Source: Sphingobium sp.
GTDB lineage: Bacteria; Pseudomonadota; Alphaproteobacteria; Sphingomonadales; Sphingomonadaceae
Reading direction: 5' to 3'
Assembly: GCA_023266575.1 (NCBI GenBank)
Contig: JAHFPV010000002.1
Span: 310,001-374,000 of the forward strand
Length of the DNA: 64,000 nucleotides
Shown: one piece after another, positions 42,032 to 51,243 of the stretch
How positions within the stretch are numbered: the stretch's first letter is position 1
Layout: every line of letters starts with the position of its first letter
The notes under the pieces: generated by a model
What the model was told of the DNA's origin: nothing
The model's input: the letters and a program-made list of their open reading frames with translations, nothing else
The model's database searches: none
Translations under genes and position numbers: made by a program

Positions 42032-42274
42032 TTATTCCATGCCCAGCGCGGACAGGTAGGTCTGGAGGATGGCTTCCATTTCCTGCCGGTCGTGGGGCTG
42101 CATTTTCCGCAGGCGGACGATCTGGCGCATGATCTTGGGGTCATAGCCGGTGGCCTTGGCTTCCAGATAGACGTCCTTGATGTCGTCGCCGATGCCCTTT
42201 TTCTCTTCTTCCAGGCGCTCGATACGCTCGATCAGCAGGCGGAGCTGGTCGGCGGCGACATTGGGTTCGGTCAT
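42032..42274 (-). CDS. GapR-like DNA-binding protein (DUF2312)
   Basis: 80-aa coiled-coil protein: [20 protein letters not shown] and [20 protein letters not shown], then LRKM. This is the alphaproteobacterial GapR family, which clamps overtwisted DNA ahead of polymerases and replication forks. A single short form without extra domains. It sits between YbjQ and DUF1244, 27 nt upstream of the former. Confidence 0.9.
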   Translation of the reverse strand: MTEPNVAADQLRLLIERIERLEEEKKGIGDDIKDVYLEAKATGYDPKIMRQIVRLRKMQPHDRQEMEAILQTYLSALGME

Positions 42275-42316
42275 GGGGGCGTATCTCCGGTAGATGTGAA
42301 TCGGTTGGAGGGCGTC

Positions 42317-42616
42317 CTAGTGATTGTCGGCGTTCTTCGCCACACTCTCTTTCATCCGCTCGATCTGTTGCGGCGTCGCTTCGCCCTGATAACGGGATTT
42401 CCATTCGGCAAAGGGCATCCCGTGGATCAGTTCGCGCGCCTGATCCTTTGTCAGGCCGCCGTCCGCCTCTGCCACCCAATCGGCCAGGCAGTTGCGGCAA
42501 AAGCCCGCCAGCCCCATCAGGTCGATATTTTCGACGTCCGTGCGATGCTGCAAATGCATCACCAGACGGCGGAAGGCGGTTGCGGCGGCGGCGTCTGTGA
42601 GTATGGTGTCGCTCAT
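42317..42616 (-). CDS. DUF1244 family protein
   Basis: 99 aa with the DUF1244 core RLVMHLQHRTDVENIDLMGL, AGFCRNCLADW and LIHGMPFAEWKSRYQ. The CxxC (CRNC) might bind metal. Start MSDTILTD at 42616 with GAAAGGG upstream. The frame stays open 43 codons further (to 42745) and there encodes a convincing TM helix, so a membrane-anchored longer form starting inside the antisense of pyk is possible. Function unknown. Confidence 0.85.
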   Translation of the reverse strand: MSDTILTDAAAATAFRRLVMHLQHRTDVENIDLMGLAGFCRNCLADWVAEADGGLTKDQARELIHGMPFAEWKSRYQGEATPQQIERMKESVAKNADNH

Positions 42617-42720
42617 CGGCGGACCCTTTCGCTGATCTACATCATCCTGTCGTGCAGCACGGATAACCCATAACGACGCGCTGGCAAGGCCAGCAGCGAT
42701 CATGACGGCCAGGAGAATAT

Positions 42721-44172
42721 ATGTCACGACTACCGCCCCGCTCACGCAAGGTCCGCATTCTTGCGACGCTTGGTCCTGCGAGCGATACGCCCGAAATGAT
42801 CCGGGCGCTGTTCGTTGCCGGGGCCGATGCCTTCCGCATCAATATGAGCCATGGCGCGCATGAGGATCATGCCGCGCGCATCGCCACCATCCGCGCGCTG
42901 GAGAAGGAATTTCAGCGGCCCACGACGATTTTGGGCGATTTGCAGGGGCCAAAGCTGCGCGTCGGCACGTTCGAAAAGGGGCTGGCGCTGCTGGAAACGG
43001 GCGCGCCCTTCATCCTGGACCGGGACGAGACGCCGGGCGATTCGCGCCGGGTAAATCTGCCTCACCCGGAAATCTATGCCGCGCTGGTGCCCGAAACCCG
43101 GCTGCTGCTGGACGATGGCAAGATGGTTCTGCGCGTGAAGGCGATCAGCGAGGACCGGATCGACACGATTGTCGAGGTTGGCGGGACGCTGTCCAACCGC
43201 AAAGGCGTGAACGTGCCAGATGTAGTGGTGCCGGTCCCGGCGCTGACCGACAAGGACCGGCGCGACCTGAGCTTTGCCATGCAACAGGGGTGCGACTGGA
43301 TTGCCTTGAGCTTCGTGCAGCGGCCGGAGGATCTGGCCGAAGCGCGCAAGCTGATGGGTGGCTATGGGTCGCTGATGGCCAAGATCGAAAAGCCGTCGGC
43401 CGTGCAGCGGCTGGAGGAGATTATCGAGATGGCCGATGGCGTGATGGTCGCGCGCGGCGATCTGGGCGTCGAACTGCCGCCCTATGACGTGCCGCCGCTG
43501 CAAAAGCAGATCGTCGCTACCGCGCGCCGCATGGGTCGCCCGGTGGTGGTGGCGACCCAGATGCTCGAATCGATGATCAAGTCCCCCTCCCCCACCCGCG
43601 CCGAAGTGTCGGACGTGGCGACGGCGGTCTATGACGGGGCGGACGCGGTGATGCTGTCGGCGGAAACCGCGGCGGGCGACTGGCCGGTGGAGGCGGTGGC
43701 GATGATGGACGCGATCGCCCATAGCGTGGAGCGTGATCCGGGCTATCTCGCCCGGCTGCATTTTACCGAGACGCTGCCCGACCCGACCACCGCCGACGCG
43801 CTGGCCGAGGCGACAGGGAATATCGTCAATGTCGTGGGCGCAAGTGCGATCACCTGCTTCACCTCATCGGGCAGCACGGTGCGGCGCGTGGCGCGCGAAC
43901 GGCCGTCCGCGCCAATCCTGGCGCTGACCCCACGCACCGACACGGCGCGCAAGCTGGGGCTGACCTGGGGCGTCCACGCGATCCGCACCAAGGATATCGG
44001 CAATTTCGAGGAAATGATCGGCAAGGCCCGCCGCATGGCCCTCCGCCACGGCATGGCCGAAAAGGGCGGCAAGATCGTCGTGCTGGCCGGGGTTCCGTTC
44101 GGCACGCCAGGATCGACCAATGTGCTGCATGTCGCGGCGGTGCGGGGGGATGAACTGAAGGATCGGGATTAA
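42721..44172 (+). CDS. pyk: pyruvate kinase
   Basis: 483-aa glycolytic enzyme converting PEP and ADP to pyruvate and ATP. ATLGPASDTPEMIRALFVAG and INMSHG (substrate loop), SLMAKIEKPSAVQRLEEI with the catalytic lysine, and GVMVARGDLGVELPPYDV (Mg2+ site) are all present; the C-terminal domain is full length. AGGAGA six nt before the ATG. It overlaps hemW at the 3' ends by 4 nt (44169-44172). Confidence 0.97.
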   Translation: MSRLPPRSRKVRILATLGPASDTPEMIRALFVAGADAFRINMSHGAHEDHAARIATIRALEKEFQRPTTILGDLQGPKLRVGTFEKGLALLETGAPFILDRDETPGDSRRVNLPHPEIYAALVPETRLLLDDGKMVLRVKAISEDRIDTIVEVGGTLSNRKGVNVPDVVVPVPALTDKDRRDLSFAMQQGCDWIALSFVQRPEDLAEARKLMGGYGSLMAKIEKPSAVQRLEEIIEMADGVMVARGDLGVELPPYDVPPLQKQIVATARRMGRPVVVATQMLESMIKSPSPTRAEVSDVATAVYDGADAVMLSAETAAGDWPVEAVAMMDAIAHSVERDPGYLARLHFTETLPDPTTADALAEATGNIVNVVGASAITCFTSSGSTVRRVARERPSAPILALTPRTDTARKLGLTWGVHAIRTKDIGNFEEMIGKARRMALRHGMAEKGGKIVVLAGVPFGTPGSTNVLHVAAVRGDELKDRD

Positions 44173-45356
44173 ATTGCCACCACCTCCGGCAGGATCGCGT
44201 CGAGCAGGAGCATTCCGGCGGGCGCGACTTGCAGACGGGTGTCGGTCAGGTGGATGAGGCCCAGGTCGGTGAGCTGGTCGATGGCGCGGTCATCGACCAG
44301 CTTTGCCACAGCAACGCCTGACAGCGCCGCGATGCGGGCGAGATCGACCCCCTCGCCCAGCCGTAACCCCATCAGCAAAGCCTCACGCGCGCGCTCCTCG
44401 CCTGCCAGGGGCTGTTCGGTTTGCAGGCCGTGGCCGTTGCGGCTGACCGCGCCGATCCAGTTTTCCGGCTTTTTGTGGCGCTGCGTTGCCATGCCCCCGC
44501 GCCGCCCGTGCGCGCCGGGACCGACGCCGACATAATCGCCATAGCGCCAGTAGGTGAGGTTATGGCGGCTCTCCTGCCCCGCGCGGGCGTGGTTGCTGAT
44601 TTCATAGGCGGGGACGCCCGCCGCGCCGGTCATCGCGGCGGTCAGTTCATAGAGGGTTGCGCCATGATCAGGGTCGGCGGGCGTCATCCTGCCCTGCGCC
44701 ACCAAGGTGGCGAAGCGGGTGCCAGGTTCGATCGTGAGTTGGTAGAGGGAGAGATGGCCGGTGCCGAAGGAGAGCGCCTGGGTCAGTTCGGCTTCCCATT
44801 GGGCCTCGCTCTGGTCCGGACGGGCGTAGATTAGGTCGAAGCTCACCCGGTCGAACACGGATTGGGCGGTGTCGAGCGCGGCCAGCCCTTCGCTTACATC
44901 ATGGGCGCGGCCGAGGAAGTGGAGTGCGTCATTGTCGAGCGCCTGCAAGCCCAGCGATACGCGGTTGACCCCGGCGGCGGCGAGATCGGCAAAGCGGGCG
45001 GCCTCGACCGAGTTGGGATTGGCCTCCAGCGTGATCTCGATATTGGGGGTGAAGCCCCAATGCTGCTGCGCCGCTGCGATCAGGTCCGCGACCAGCGCGG
45101 GCGGCATCAGCGAGGGCGTGCCGCCCCCAAAGAAGATCGACGAGAGCGGGCGTCCGCCGGTCAGCGCGGCCTCATGGGCCATGTCGGCCAGGAGCGCGCT
45201 GCGCCAGGCTTCAACATCTATGCCCTCGCGGACATGACTGTTAAAATCGCAATAGGGACATTTGGATACGCAAAAGGGCCAATGCATATATAAGGCCAGA
45301 GCGTCGGCGGGGGCCGACGCCGATGCGGATAGAGATTCGGGGGGAATGACGGCCAT
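44169..45356 (-). CDS. hemW: radical-SAM heme chaperone HemW
   Basis: 395 aa. The 4Fe-4S motif CVSKCPYC (C29, C33, C36; CxxxCxxC) follows ALYMHWPF, as in HemW. FFGGGTPSLM and LSLYQLTIEPGTRFA are family motifs. It lacks a way to be coproporphyrinogen oxidase HemN (short N-terminus), so the heme-delivery role is preferred. The ATG at 45356 overlaps the divergent CAP gene start in a shared CCATGG; the frame is open further to 45503. Confidence 0.92.
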   Translation of the reverse strand: MAVIPPESLSASASAPADALALYMHWPFCVSKCPYCDFNSHVREGIDVEAWRSALLADMAHEAALTGGRPLSSIFFGGGTPSLMPPALVADLIAAAQQHWGFTPNIEITLEANPNSVEAARFADLAAAGVNRVSLGLQALDNDALHFLGRAHDVSEGLAALDTAQSVFDRVSFDLIYARPDQSEAQWEAELTQALSFGTGHLSLYQLTIEPGTRFATLVAQGRMTPADPDHGATLYELTAAMTGAAGVPAYEISNHARAGQESRHNLTYWRYGDYVGVGPGAHGRRGGMATQRHKKPENWIGAVSRNGHGLQTEQPLAGEERAREALLMGLRLGEGVDLARIAALSGVAVAKLVDDRAIDQLTDLGLIHLTDTRLQVAPAGMLLLDAILPEVVAI

Positions 45357-46032
45357 GGCTGGGGGCAGCCCTAATCTGTTTTTGCGTGGCGGGCTATGGG
45401 CGGCGTTGCTGGTCGCGACAGGCGCACAGGCAGCGTCCGATAGCGCGCCGGGGAGCAAGGCGGCGGTTGCTCCGCCGGTCGGGGTGCCGACCGGTGTGGT
45501 CATGCCAGCCGCCTATTATGGCATGGAGGAAGCCGCGCGCGGTGAGCCGTTGCTACACGCCGTGATGATGGACGCGCATAATGGCGAGCGGGCGCTGGTC
45601 GGTGTCCCAGCGCTGGAATGGGATGACGCACTGGCGGCGGACGCGGCGCGCTATGCCGCCGACATGGCGCAGACTGGTGCGTTCCGCCACAGCCCGCGCG
45701 GCAGCCGGGCGATCCCCAGCGGCGAAAATCTGTGGATGGGGCCGCGCCGCCTCTATGGCTATAATGTCATGGTCGGCGCGTTTGCGGACGAGAAAAAGCT
45801 GTTCCGGGCGGAGGGCAAATTGCCTGACTTCAGCACCAGCGGGCGCTGGCAGGATGTCGGCCATTATACCCAGATGATCTGGCGCGGCACCCGCAAGGTC
45901 GGCTGCGCGCTGGGTGAAGGCGCGAATTATGAGTATCTGGTGTGCCGCTATTTTCCTGCTGGCAATGCCTTTGGGCAAGGGCCGCTGGATGGGGAAGCAG
46001 CGCCGATCGAGTTGGCGAGCGGGGAGCGGTAG
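45355..46032 (+). CDS. CAP/SCP-domain secreted protein
   Basis: About 225-aa exported protein. Signal peptide ends GAQA, then a cysteine-rich secretory/PR-1 fold: MMDAHNGERALVGVPALEWD, ARYAADMAQTGAFRHSPRG, GENLWMG and DVGHYTQMIWRGTRKVGCAL with the cavity histidines (HNGER, HYTQ) and EN. An upstream ATG at 45346 is possible but too close to the G-rich ribosome-binding sequence. Function of bacterial CAP proteins is mostly unknown. Periplasmic or secreted. Confidence 0.88.
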   Translation: MAGGSPNLFLRGGLWAALLVATGAQAASDSAPGSKAAVAPPVGVPTGVVMPAAYYGMEEAARGEPLLHAVMMDAHNGERALVGVPALEWDDALAADAARYAADMAQTGAFRHSPRGSRAIPSGENLWMGPRRLYGYNVMVGAFADEKKLFRAEGKLPDFSTSGRWQDVGHYTQMIWRGTRKVGCALGEGANYEYLVCRYFPAGNAFGQGPLDGEAAPIELASGER

Positions 46033-46153
46033 TTCCTTCCCTGCACGGGGGCGAAGCCGGTGGAGAGGGCTGGCCGCCTTACGTGACCGTAGTGGCCAGA
46101 TGAACGCCCCCTCCGTCGCGCTTCGCGCGCCACCTCCCCGTGCCGGGGAGGAA
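46033..46153. repeat. inverted repeat after the CAP gene
   Basis: Arms TTCCTTCCCTGCACGGGG (46033-46050) and CCCCGTGCCGGGGAGGAA (46136-46153), two mismatches, separated by about 85 nt with further palindromic pieces (CGCGCTTCGCGCG). Lies between convergent CAP and rdgB genes, starting right at the CAP stop. Confidence 0.7.
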
Positions 46154-46161
46154 TGGGAAAC

Positions 46162-46791
46162 TCAAAAAACCGCCGCCACCAGTTTCTTGAACGCATCGGC
46201 GCGGTGGCTCATCGCATGTTTGGCGTCCGGGTCCATTTCGCCGAAGCTGATGTCGAACCCCAGCGGCTGGAACATGGCGTCATAGCCAAAGCCATTGCCC
46301 CCGCGCGGGGGCCAGACGAGCGTGCCGTCGATCCGCCCCTCGAACGCCTCGACATGGCCGTCGGGCCAAGCCAGCGCCAAAGCGCAGATGAAATGGGCGT
46401 CATGGCCAGCGTCCGGGCCTTTGGCGGTGACCCCGTCCCAGACTTTCTGCATGGCAAGGGTGAAGTCCTTGTCCGGCCCGGCCCAGCGCGCCGAAAACAG
46501 CCCCGGATCGCCGCCCAGAGCCTCGACACACAGGCCGCTATCGTCGGCCAGTGCGGGCAGGCCGGACAGGTCGGCTGCCTGCAACGCCTTGAGTTCCGCA
46601 TTGGCGATGAAGGTGGTGCCGGTTTCCTCCGGTTCGGGCAGGTCGAGCGACGCGGCAGAGATCGGCTCGATCCCGTAAGGACCAAGCAACGCGGCGATTT
46701 CGCGCACCTTGCCCGCATTGTGGCTGGCGATCACCAGCTTGCCGGGGGCGAGCTTGCGGATCGCCTGTTCCTGTCCGAATTGGTCGGTCAT
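46162..46791 (-). CDS. rdgB: XTP/dITP diphosphatase (RdgB/Ham1)
   Basis: 209-aa house-cleaning pyrophosphatase that hydrolyses non-canonical purine NTPs. [20 protein letters not shown] is the signature, with [30 protein letters not shown] and [10 protein letters not shown] near the C-terminus. Start [14 protein letters not shown] at 46791, an 11-codon upstream extension being unsupported. Downstream of rph on the same strand and a usual neighbour of it; an inverted repeat lies between. Confidence 0.96.
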   Translation of the reverse strand: MTDQFGQEQAIRKLAPGKLVIASHNAGKVREIAALLGPYGIEPISAASLDLPEPEETGTTFIANAELKALQAADLSGLPALADDSGLCVEALGGDPGLFSARWAGPDKDFTLAMQKVWDGVTAKGPDAGHDAHFICALALAWPDGHVEAFEGRIDGTLVWPPRGGNGFGYDAMFQPLGFDISFGEMDPDAKHAMSHRADAFKKLVAAVF

Positions 46792-46805
46792 TATTCCACC
46801 TCTTC

Positions 46806-46879
46806 CCGTTCGTTTCGAGCGCATTCGAGAAACGCAAAAGTCACGCTATCGGCTTCTCGACTTCGCTCGAAGCGAACGG
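46806..46879. repeat. inverted repeat between rph and rdgB
   Basis: CCGTTCGTTTCGAGCGCATT arm start and TTCGCTCGAAGCGAACGG arm end, about 26 nt each. Same family as 40109-40174. It lies inside an apparently co-directional pair, so it may act as a partial terminator or processing site. Confidence 0.75.
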
Positions 46880-46889
46880 ATATTTGTGA

Positions 46890-47606
46890 TTACCGCCCCG
46901 TCGCGGCGTCCTGCGCGGCGAAGATTTTGGCGCAGCCGATGCGTGCCAGGCGCAGCAGGCGGAGCAATTCTTCCTCGTCATAGGCCGCGCCTTCGGCCGT
47001 GGCCTGGACTTCGGCGAATTTGCCGTCGCCGGTCAGGATCAGGTTGGCGTCGGTTTCGGCATTGCTGTCCTCGGCATAGTCGAGGTCGAGAACCGGGGTG
47101 CCTTCATAGATGCCGCAGCTGATCGCCGCGACCTTCTGGATGATCGGGTCTTCCTTGAGCGCGCCGGACGCCAGCAGCTTGTCCACCGCGATACGCAGCG
47201 CGACCCACGAGCCGGAGATGGCCGCGGTGCGGGTGCCGCCATCGGCCTGGATCACGTCGCAATCGATCACGATCTGGCGTTCGCCCAGCTTCTTCATGTC
47301 CACGACGGTGCGCAGCGAGCGACCGATCAGGCGCTGGATTTCCTGCGTGCGGCCCGACTGCTTGCCCTTGGCCGCTTCGCGGCTGCCGCGGGTGTGGGTG
47401 GCGCGGGGCAACATGCCATATTCGGCGGTAACCCAGCCCGACCCCTTGCCACGCAGGAAGGGCGGCACTTTTTCTTCCACCGACGCGGTGCACAGCACGC
47501 GGGTGTCGCCGAAACTGATCAGGCAGCTTCCTTCGGCATGGATGGTGAAGCCTGGCTCCATGGTGATGTCGCGCATCTGGTCGGGCGCGCGGCCGGAAGG
47601 ACGCAT
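46890..47606 (-). CDS. rph: ribonuclease PH
   Basis: 238-aa phosphorolytic 3'-5' exoribonuclease for tRNA maturation. [20 protein letters not shown] start, [40 protein letters not shown] and [20 protein letters not shown] are the family landmarks, including the RNA-binding arginines and the phosphate-site region. Complete. Divergent from the DUF6438 lipoprotein. Confidence 0.97.
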   Translation of the reverse strand: MRPSGRAPDQMRDITMEPGFTIHAEGSCLISFGDTRVLCTASVEEKVPPFLRGKGSGWVTAEYGMLPRATHTRGSREAAKGKQSGRTQEIQRLIGRSLRTVVDMKKLGERQIVIDCDVIQADGGTRTAAISGSWVALRIAVDKLLASGALKEDPIIQKVAAISCGIYEGTPVLDLDYAEDSNAETDANLILTGDGKFAEVQATAEGAAYDEEELLRLLRLARIGCAKIFAAQDAATGR

Positions 47607-47698
47607 GTTCTATTCTCCAAAACGGTAGGGGACGGCGCTTAGCGCCCGGCGGCGTTTCTTGCCAGTGCCAAGCGCGCAATTAGGCGATAAGAAGGGCC

Positions 47699-48205
47699 AT
47701 GATGATCAGAATGATGATAGCCGCCACCGCGATGCTGCTGGCGGGATGTGCCACCGCCGACACTGAGCTGGACATACCGCGCGCGGCAGGCGACACGATC
47801 CGCTTTACCGCCGGGCGCTGCTTTGGCGCCTGCCCGGCCTATAGCGTGCGGGTGACGCCGGACGGATCGGGCCTGCTGGAGCCGGAGAAATTCACCGCCG
47901 TGCCGGGGCCGACGCGCTTTACCGTGACCCCGGCGCAATATCGGCAATTGCGCGCGGCGCTGGCCCCCTACAAGCCGCCGGTCGGCACGGAAAAGCGGAT
48001 CGCCCATAGCGAGAATTGCACCCGCTTTGCGACCGACATGCCCGGCTATCGCATCGAATGGACGCGGGGCAAGGCCAAGCCGACGCGGCTGGACTATCAG
48101 TCGGGCTGCATGGACGCGCGTTATGGGAAGCTGCGCACGACGATCGGCGGCATCCCCAAATTGCTGGGGATCGAGCCGATGCTGAAACCCAAGGCTGCCC
48201 AATAG
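47699..48205 (+). CDS. DUF6438-like lipoprotein
   Basis: 168 aa; signal peptide with lipobox (AMLLAGC), then IRFTAGRCFGACPAYSVRVT, the CxxxCPxYxV motif I associate with DUF6438. A further Cys pair (ENCTRF, SGCMDARYG) may make disulfides. Probably an outer-membrane lipoprotein. Function unknown. Confidence 0.75.
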   Translation: MMIRMMIAATAMLLAGCATADTELDIPRAAGDTIRFTAGRCFGACPAYSVRVTPDGSGLLEPEKFTAVPGPTRFTVTPAQYRQLRAALAPYKPPVGTEKRIAHSENCTRFATDMPGYRIEWTRGKAKPTRLDYQSGCMDARYGKLRTTIGGIPKLLGIEPMLKPKAAQ

Positions 48206-48225
48206 GCCGGTCGGCCACGCAGACG

Positions 48226-48253
48226 TTGAGCATCGGCGCAATCCATCCTACAT
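48226..48253 (+). promoter_or_regulatory. hrcA: candidate hrcA promoter
   Basis: TTGAGC, 16-nt spacer, CTACAT; start of transcription would fall at about 48260, adjacent to ATG 48261. No CIRCE repeat overlaps it. Confidence 0.3.
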
Positions 48254-48260
48254 CGTGCCG

Positions 48261-49307
48261 ATGACGCCAACGACACCCATGACCGAATTGAACGAGCGCG
48301 CGCGCGACGTCTTTCGCCTGGTGGTGGAAAGCTATCTGGGTACGGGCCTGCCCGTCGCATCGCGCACGTTGAGCAAAATATCCTCGCTCAGCCTGTCGCC
48401 TGCCTCGATCCGCAATGTGATGCAGGATCTGGAGGAGCTGGGCCTGCTGGCCGCGCCGCATACGTCGGCGGGGCGGATGCCGACCGAAACCGGGCTGCGG
48501 CTGTTCGTCGACGGGATGATGCAGGCAGCGCTGCCATCGGCGGAAGAACGGCGCGCGATCGAGGCGGGGCTGGCCGAGGCCGGGCCGATCGAGGAAGCCC
48601 TGTCCGCCGCCACTGCTGCGCTGTCGGGCCTGTCGGCCTGCGCGGGGATCGTCATGGTGCCAAGGCGCGAGCCGGTGTTGCGCCAGTTCGGTTTCGTGCC
48701 GCTGAATGACCGGCAGGCGCTGGCCGTGCTGGTCGGGCAGGACGGGTCGGTCGAAAATCGCGTGCTGGACCTGCCGCCCGGCGTGTCCCCCTCCATGCTC
48801 AACGAAGCGGCCAATTTCATGTCGGCGCGCTTTGCGGGCATGACGTTGCGGCAGGCGGGCGACCGGCTGGCGCAGGAGATGGAGAGCGAACGTAGCGCGC
48901 TGGATGGCGCGGCGCGGGAGCTGGTGGAGCGCGGCATCGCCATCTGGTCGCATGACGCCGATGACAGGCCGGTGCTGATCGTCCGCGGCCAGGCCCATCT
49001 GATCGACGATGGCACGGCGGCGGACCTGGAACGGGTGCGGCAATTGCTGGAGCAGTTGGAGGGCAAGCAGGAAATATCCCGCCTGCTGGAAAGCGCATTG
49101 GCGGGCAGCGCGACCAAAATCTTCATCGGATCGGAAAACAAGCTCTTTTCCCTGTCGGGTTCTTCGGTCATAGCCGCCCCCTATCGTGGCGCGGACGGCC
49201 GGGTGGTCGGCGTGGTCGGCGTGATCGGCCCCACGCGCTTGAACTATGCACGGGTGATCCCCATGGTGGATTTCACCGCACAAACGCTGTCGAGATTGAT
49301 GAGATGA
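48261..49307 (+). CDS. hrcA: heat-inducible transcription repressor HrcA
   Basis: 348-aa repressor of CIRCE-controlled chaperone genes. ELNERARDVFRLVVESYLGT, SSLSLSPASIRNVMQDLEEL and GLLAAPHTSAGRMPTETGLR form the winged helix; the C-terminal GAF-like part ends MVDFTAQTLSRLM. Starts possible at GTG 48255 or ATG 48261/48279. No CIRCE element is visible in this window, so its targets (e.g. groESL) must lie elsewhere. Overlaps grpE by 4 nt. Confidence 0.96.
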   Translation: MTPTTPMTELNERARDVFRLVVESYLGTGLPVASRTLSKISSLSLSPASIRNVMQDLEELGLLAAPHTSAGRMPTETGLRLFVDGMMQAALPSAEERRAIEAGLAEAGPIEEALSAATAALSGLSACAGIVMVPRREPVLRQFGFVPLNDRQALAVLVGQDGSVENRVLDLPPGVSPSMLNEAANFMSARFAGMTLRQAGDRLAQEMESERSALDGAARELVERGIAIWSHDADDRPVLIVRGQAHLIDDGTAADLERVRQLLEQLEGKQEISRLLESALAGSATKIFIGSENKLFSLSGSSVIAAPYRGADGRVVGVVGVIGPTRLNYARVIPMVDFTAQTLSRLMR

Positions 49308-49855
49308 GCGAAGAAAATTTGAACGTCGAAAATACCGAAGTCGTGGACCAGTTGCCGGAGGATGCGCCCGTGGCCGATGCCAGTGCAGAGCGCATCGCCG
49401 CGCTGGAAGCGGAACTGGCGACCGCCAAGCAGGACATTCTCTATGCCCATGCCGATACGCAGAATGTGCGCCGCCGGCTGGAAAAGGAGCTGGCCGACAC
49501 GCGCGCCTATGCCGCGACCAATTTTGCCCGCGACATATTGTCGGTGGCCGACAATCTGAGCCGCGCGCTCGCCACCATCCCCGCCGACCTGCGCGAGGAT
49601 GAGAAGTTCAAGGGTCTGGTCGTCGGGCTGGAAGCCACCGGCCGCGAGTTGGAGGCGGTGTTTGGTCGCAACGGCATCAGCAAGATCGAATCGGTCGGCC
49701 AGCCGCTCGACCCCAACAAGCATCAGGCGATGATGGAAGTCCCCTCCGCCGATGCCGCGCCCGGCACGATCCTGATCGAGATGCAGGCAGGCTATATGAT
49801 CAAGGACCGGCTGCTGCGCCCGGCCATGGTTAGCGTGGCGAAAGCGCCGGAATAA
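49304..49855 (+). CDS. grpE: nucleotide exchange factor GrpE
   Basis: 183-aa DnaK co-factor. N-terminal acidic tail, long helix (ASAERIAALEAELATAKQDI then LYAHADTQNVRRRLEKEL) and C-terminal beta domain with GISKIESVGQPLDPNKHQAM and GYMIKDRLLRPAMVSVAK, the family signature. ATGA overlap with hrcA shows coupling. Confidence 0.97.
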   Translation: MSEENLNVENTEVVDQLPEDAPVADASAERIAALEAELATAKQDILYAHADTQNVRRRLEKELADTRAYAATNFARDILSVADNLSRALATIPADLREDEKFKGLVVGLEATGRELEAVFGRNGISKIESVGQPLDPNKHQAMMEVPSADAAPGTILIEMQAGYMIKDRLLRPAMVSVAKAPE

Positions 49856-49865
49856 GACATATCCA

Positions 49866-49891
49866 CCCCTCCCGTTCGCGGGAGGGGTTTT
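49866..49891 (+). terminator. terminator of hrcA-grpE
   Basis: CCCCTCCCG-TTCG-CGGGAGGGG then TTTT. Same stem as the rpoB-rpoC spacer repeat, here with a T run. Confidence 0.85.
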
Positions 49892-49930
49892 CAAGGGTGG
49901 GCCGGGGGGCACAGACCAAAGGATACCCCG

Positions 49931-51172
49931 TTGCGCCACGACCTGAACCTCACCACCGATCGTCCCACCTTCGTCACCCATCTGGAATGTTCGCTGACCG
50001 GCGAGCGTTATGCGGCGGACCAGTTGCATGGTCTGTCGACGGCGGGGAAGCCGTTGCTGGTGCGTTATGATCTGGACGGGGTGCGGGCTACGCTGACCAA
50101 GGACGCATTGGCGCAGCGGCCCATGGATTTGTGGCGCTGGCGCGAATTGCTACCGGTTCGGAACACCGCCAACATCATCAGCCTGGGCGAAAATGCGACG
50201 CCCCTAATCCCGCTACCGCGAACCGCCGCGCGGCTGGGTGGCGGCCATCTGATCGCCAAGGATGAGGGCCGCCTGCCCACTGCCTCCTTCAAGGCGCGCG
50301 GGCTGGTGATGGCGGTGTCGATGGCCAAGGAACTGGGCGTGACCCGGATCGCCATGCCCACCAACGGCAATGCGGGCGCGGCGCTGGCCGCCTATGCCGC
50401 GGTCGCCGGGATGGAGGCGATCATCTTCTGTCCCGACGATACGCCCGAAATCAACGTGCGCGAGATCGCGGCGCAGGGCGCGCGGGTCTATCGCGTCAAT
50501 GGGCTGATCGACGATTGCGGCGCGATCGTCGGGCAAGGGGCGAAGGAACGCGGCTGGTTCGATTTCTCGACGCTGAAGGAACCCTATCGGATCGAGGGCA
50601 AGAAAACGATGGGGCTGGAACTGGCCGAGCAGCTGGACTGGGAATTGCCCGACGCGATTTTCTACCCCACCGGCGGCGGCACCGGCCTGATCGGCATGTG
50701 GAAGGCGTTTGATGAACTGGAGCAGATCGGCTTCATCGGATCGAAACGCCCAAAAATGTTCGCGGTGCAGGCCGAGGGATGCGCGCCGATGGTCCGCGCT
50801 TTCGATCAGGGCGAGGAATTTGCCGAACGCTGGGAGGATGCCCACACCATCGCCATGGGCATCCGCGTGCCGCGCGCGGTGGGCGACTTCCTGATCCTGC
50901 GCGCGGTGCGGGAAAGCGGCGGCGCGGCGCTGGCCGTGTCGGATGCCGCGATCAGCGCGGCGGTGCGCGATGTGGCGCGCGACGATGGCCTGCTGCTCTG
51001 CCCGGAAGGCGGCGCGACCCTGGCTGCCTATAGCCGGGCGCTGGACGAAGGGCTGATCGGACGCGATGAGCGTGCGCTGCTGTTCAACTGCGCCAGCGGT
51101 CTCAAATATCCGCTGGAGGATCATTCGCGGGTTCTCGACCGGCACGCGGCGATCGATTTCGCCGCGCTCTGA
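49931..51172 (+). CDS. thrC: threonine synthase
   Basis: 413-aa PLP enzyme producing threonine from O-phosphohomoserine. TTG start at 49931 with AAAGGA seven nt upstream. An N-terminal zinc-ribbon-like segment (LECSLTGERYAADQ) precedes the PLP-lysine motif LPTASFKARGLVMA; NGNAGAALAAYAA, the phosphate loop PTGGGTGLIGMWKA and C-terminal FNCASGLKYPL follow. The length and layout match the short (archaeal/mycobacterial-type) threonine synthases rather than the long E. coli type. A related PLP lyase cannot be fully excluded. Confidence 0.88.
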   Translation: MRHDLNLTTDRPTFVTHLECSLTGERYAADQLHGLSTAGKPLLVRYDLDGVRATLTKDALAQRPMDLWRWRELLPVRNTANIISLGENATPLIPLPRTAARLGGGHLIAKDEGRLPTASFKARGLVMAVSMAKELGVTRIAMPTNGNAGAALAAYAAVAGMEAIIFCPDDTPEINVREIAAQGARVYRVNGLIDDCGAIVGQGAKERGWFDFSTLKEPYRIEGKKTMGLELAEQLDWELPDAIFYPTGGGTGLIGMWKAFDELEQIGFIGSKRPKMFAVQAEGCAPMVRAFDQGEEFAERWEDAHTIAMGIRVPRAVGDFLILRAVRESGGAALAVSDAAISAAVRDVARDDGLLLCPEGGATLAAYSRALDEGLIGRDERALLFNCASGLKYPLEDHSRVLDRHAAIDFAAL

Positions 51173-51188
51173 TGCACTTAAGATGTAA

Positions 51189-51233
51189 AAGATATATCTT
51201 AACTCTTGACGATCCTAATTTTTACGATATATC
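51189..51233 (+). promoter_or_regulatory. PadR-gene promoter with two AT-rich palindromes
   Basis: AAGATATATCTT (51189-51200) and GATATATC (51226-51233), two copies of the same palindromic core about 36 nt apart. The second overlaps the -10 of TTGACG-N16-TATATC (51206-51233). This fits autorepression by PadR. Transcription would start about 4 nt before the ATG at 51244; no Shine-Dalgarno. Confidence 0.65.
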
Positions 51234-51243
51234 TCAATGCATC

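Noticed and set aside
48206-48260. CIRCE element upstream of hrcA (also looked for before dnaK)
   Set aside because: No TTAGCACTC-N9-GAGTGCTAA-like dyad found at either place.
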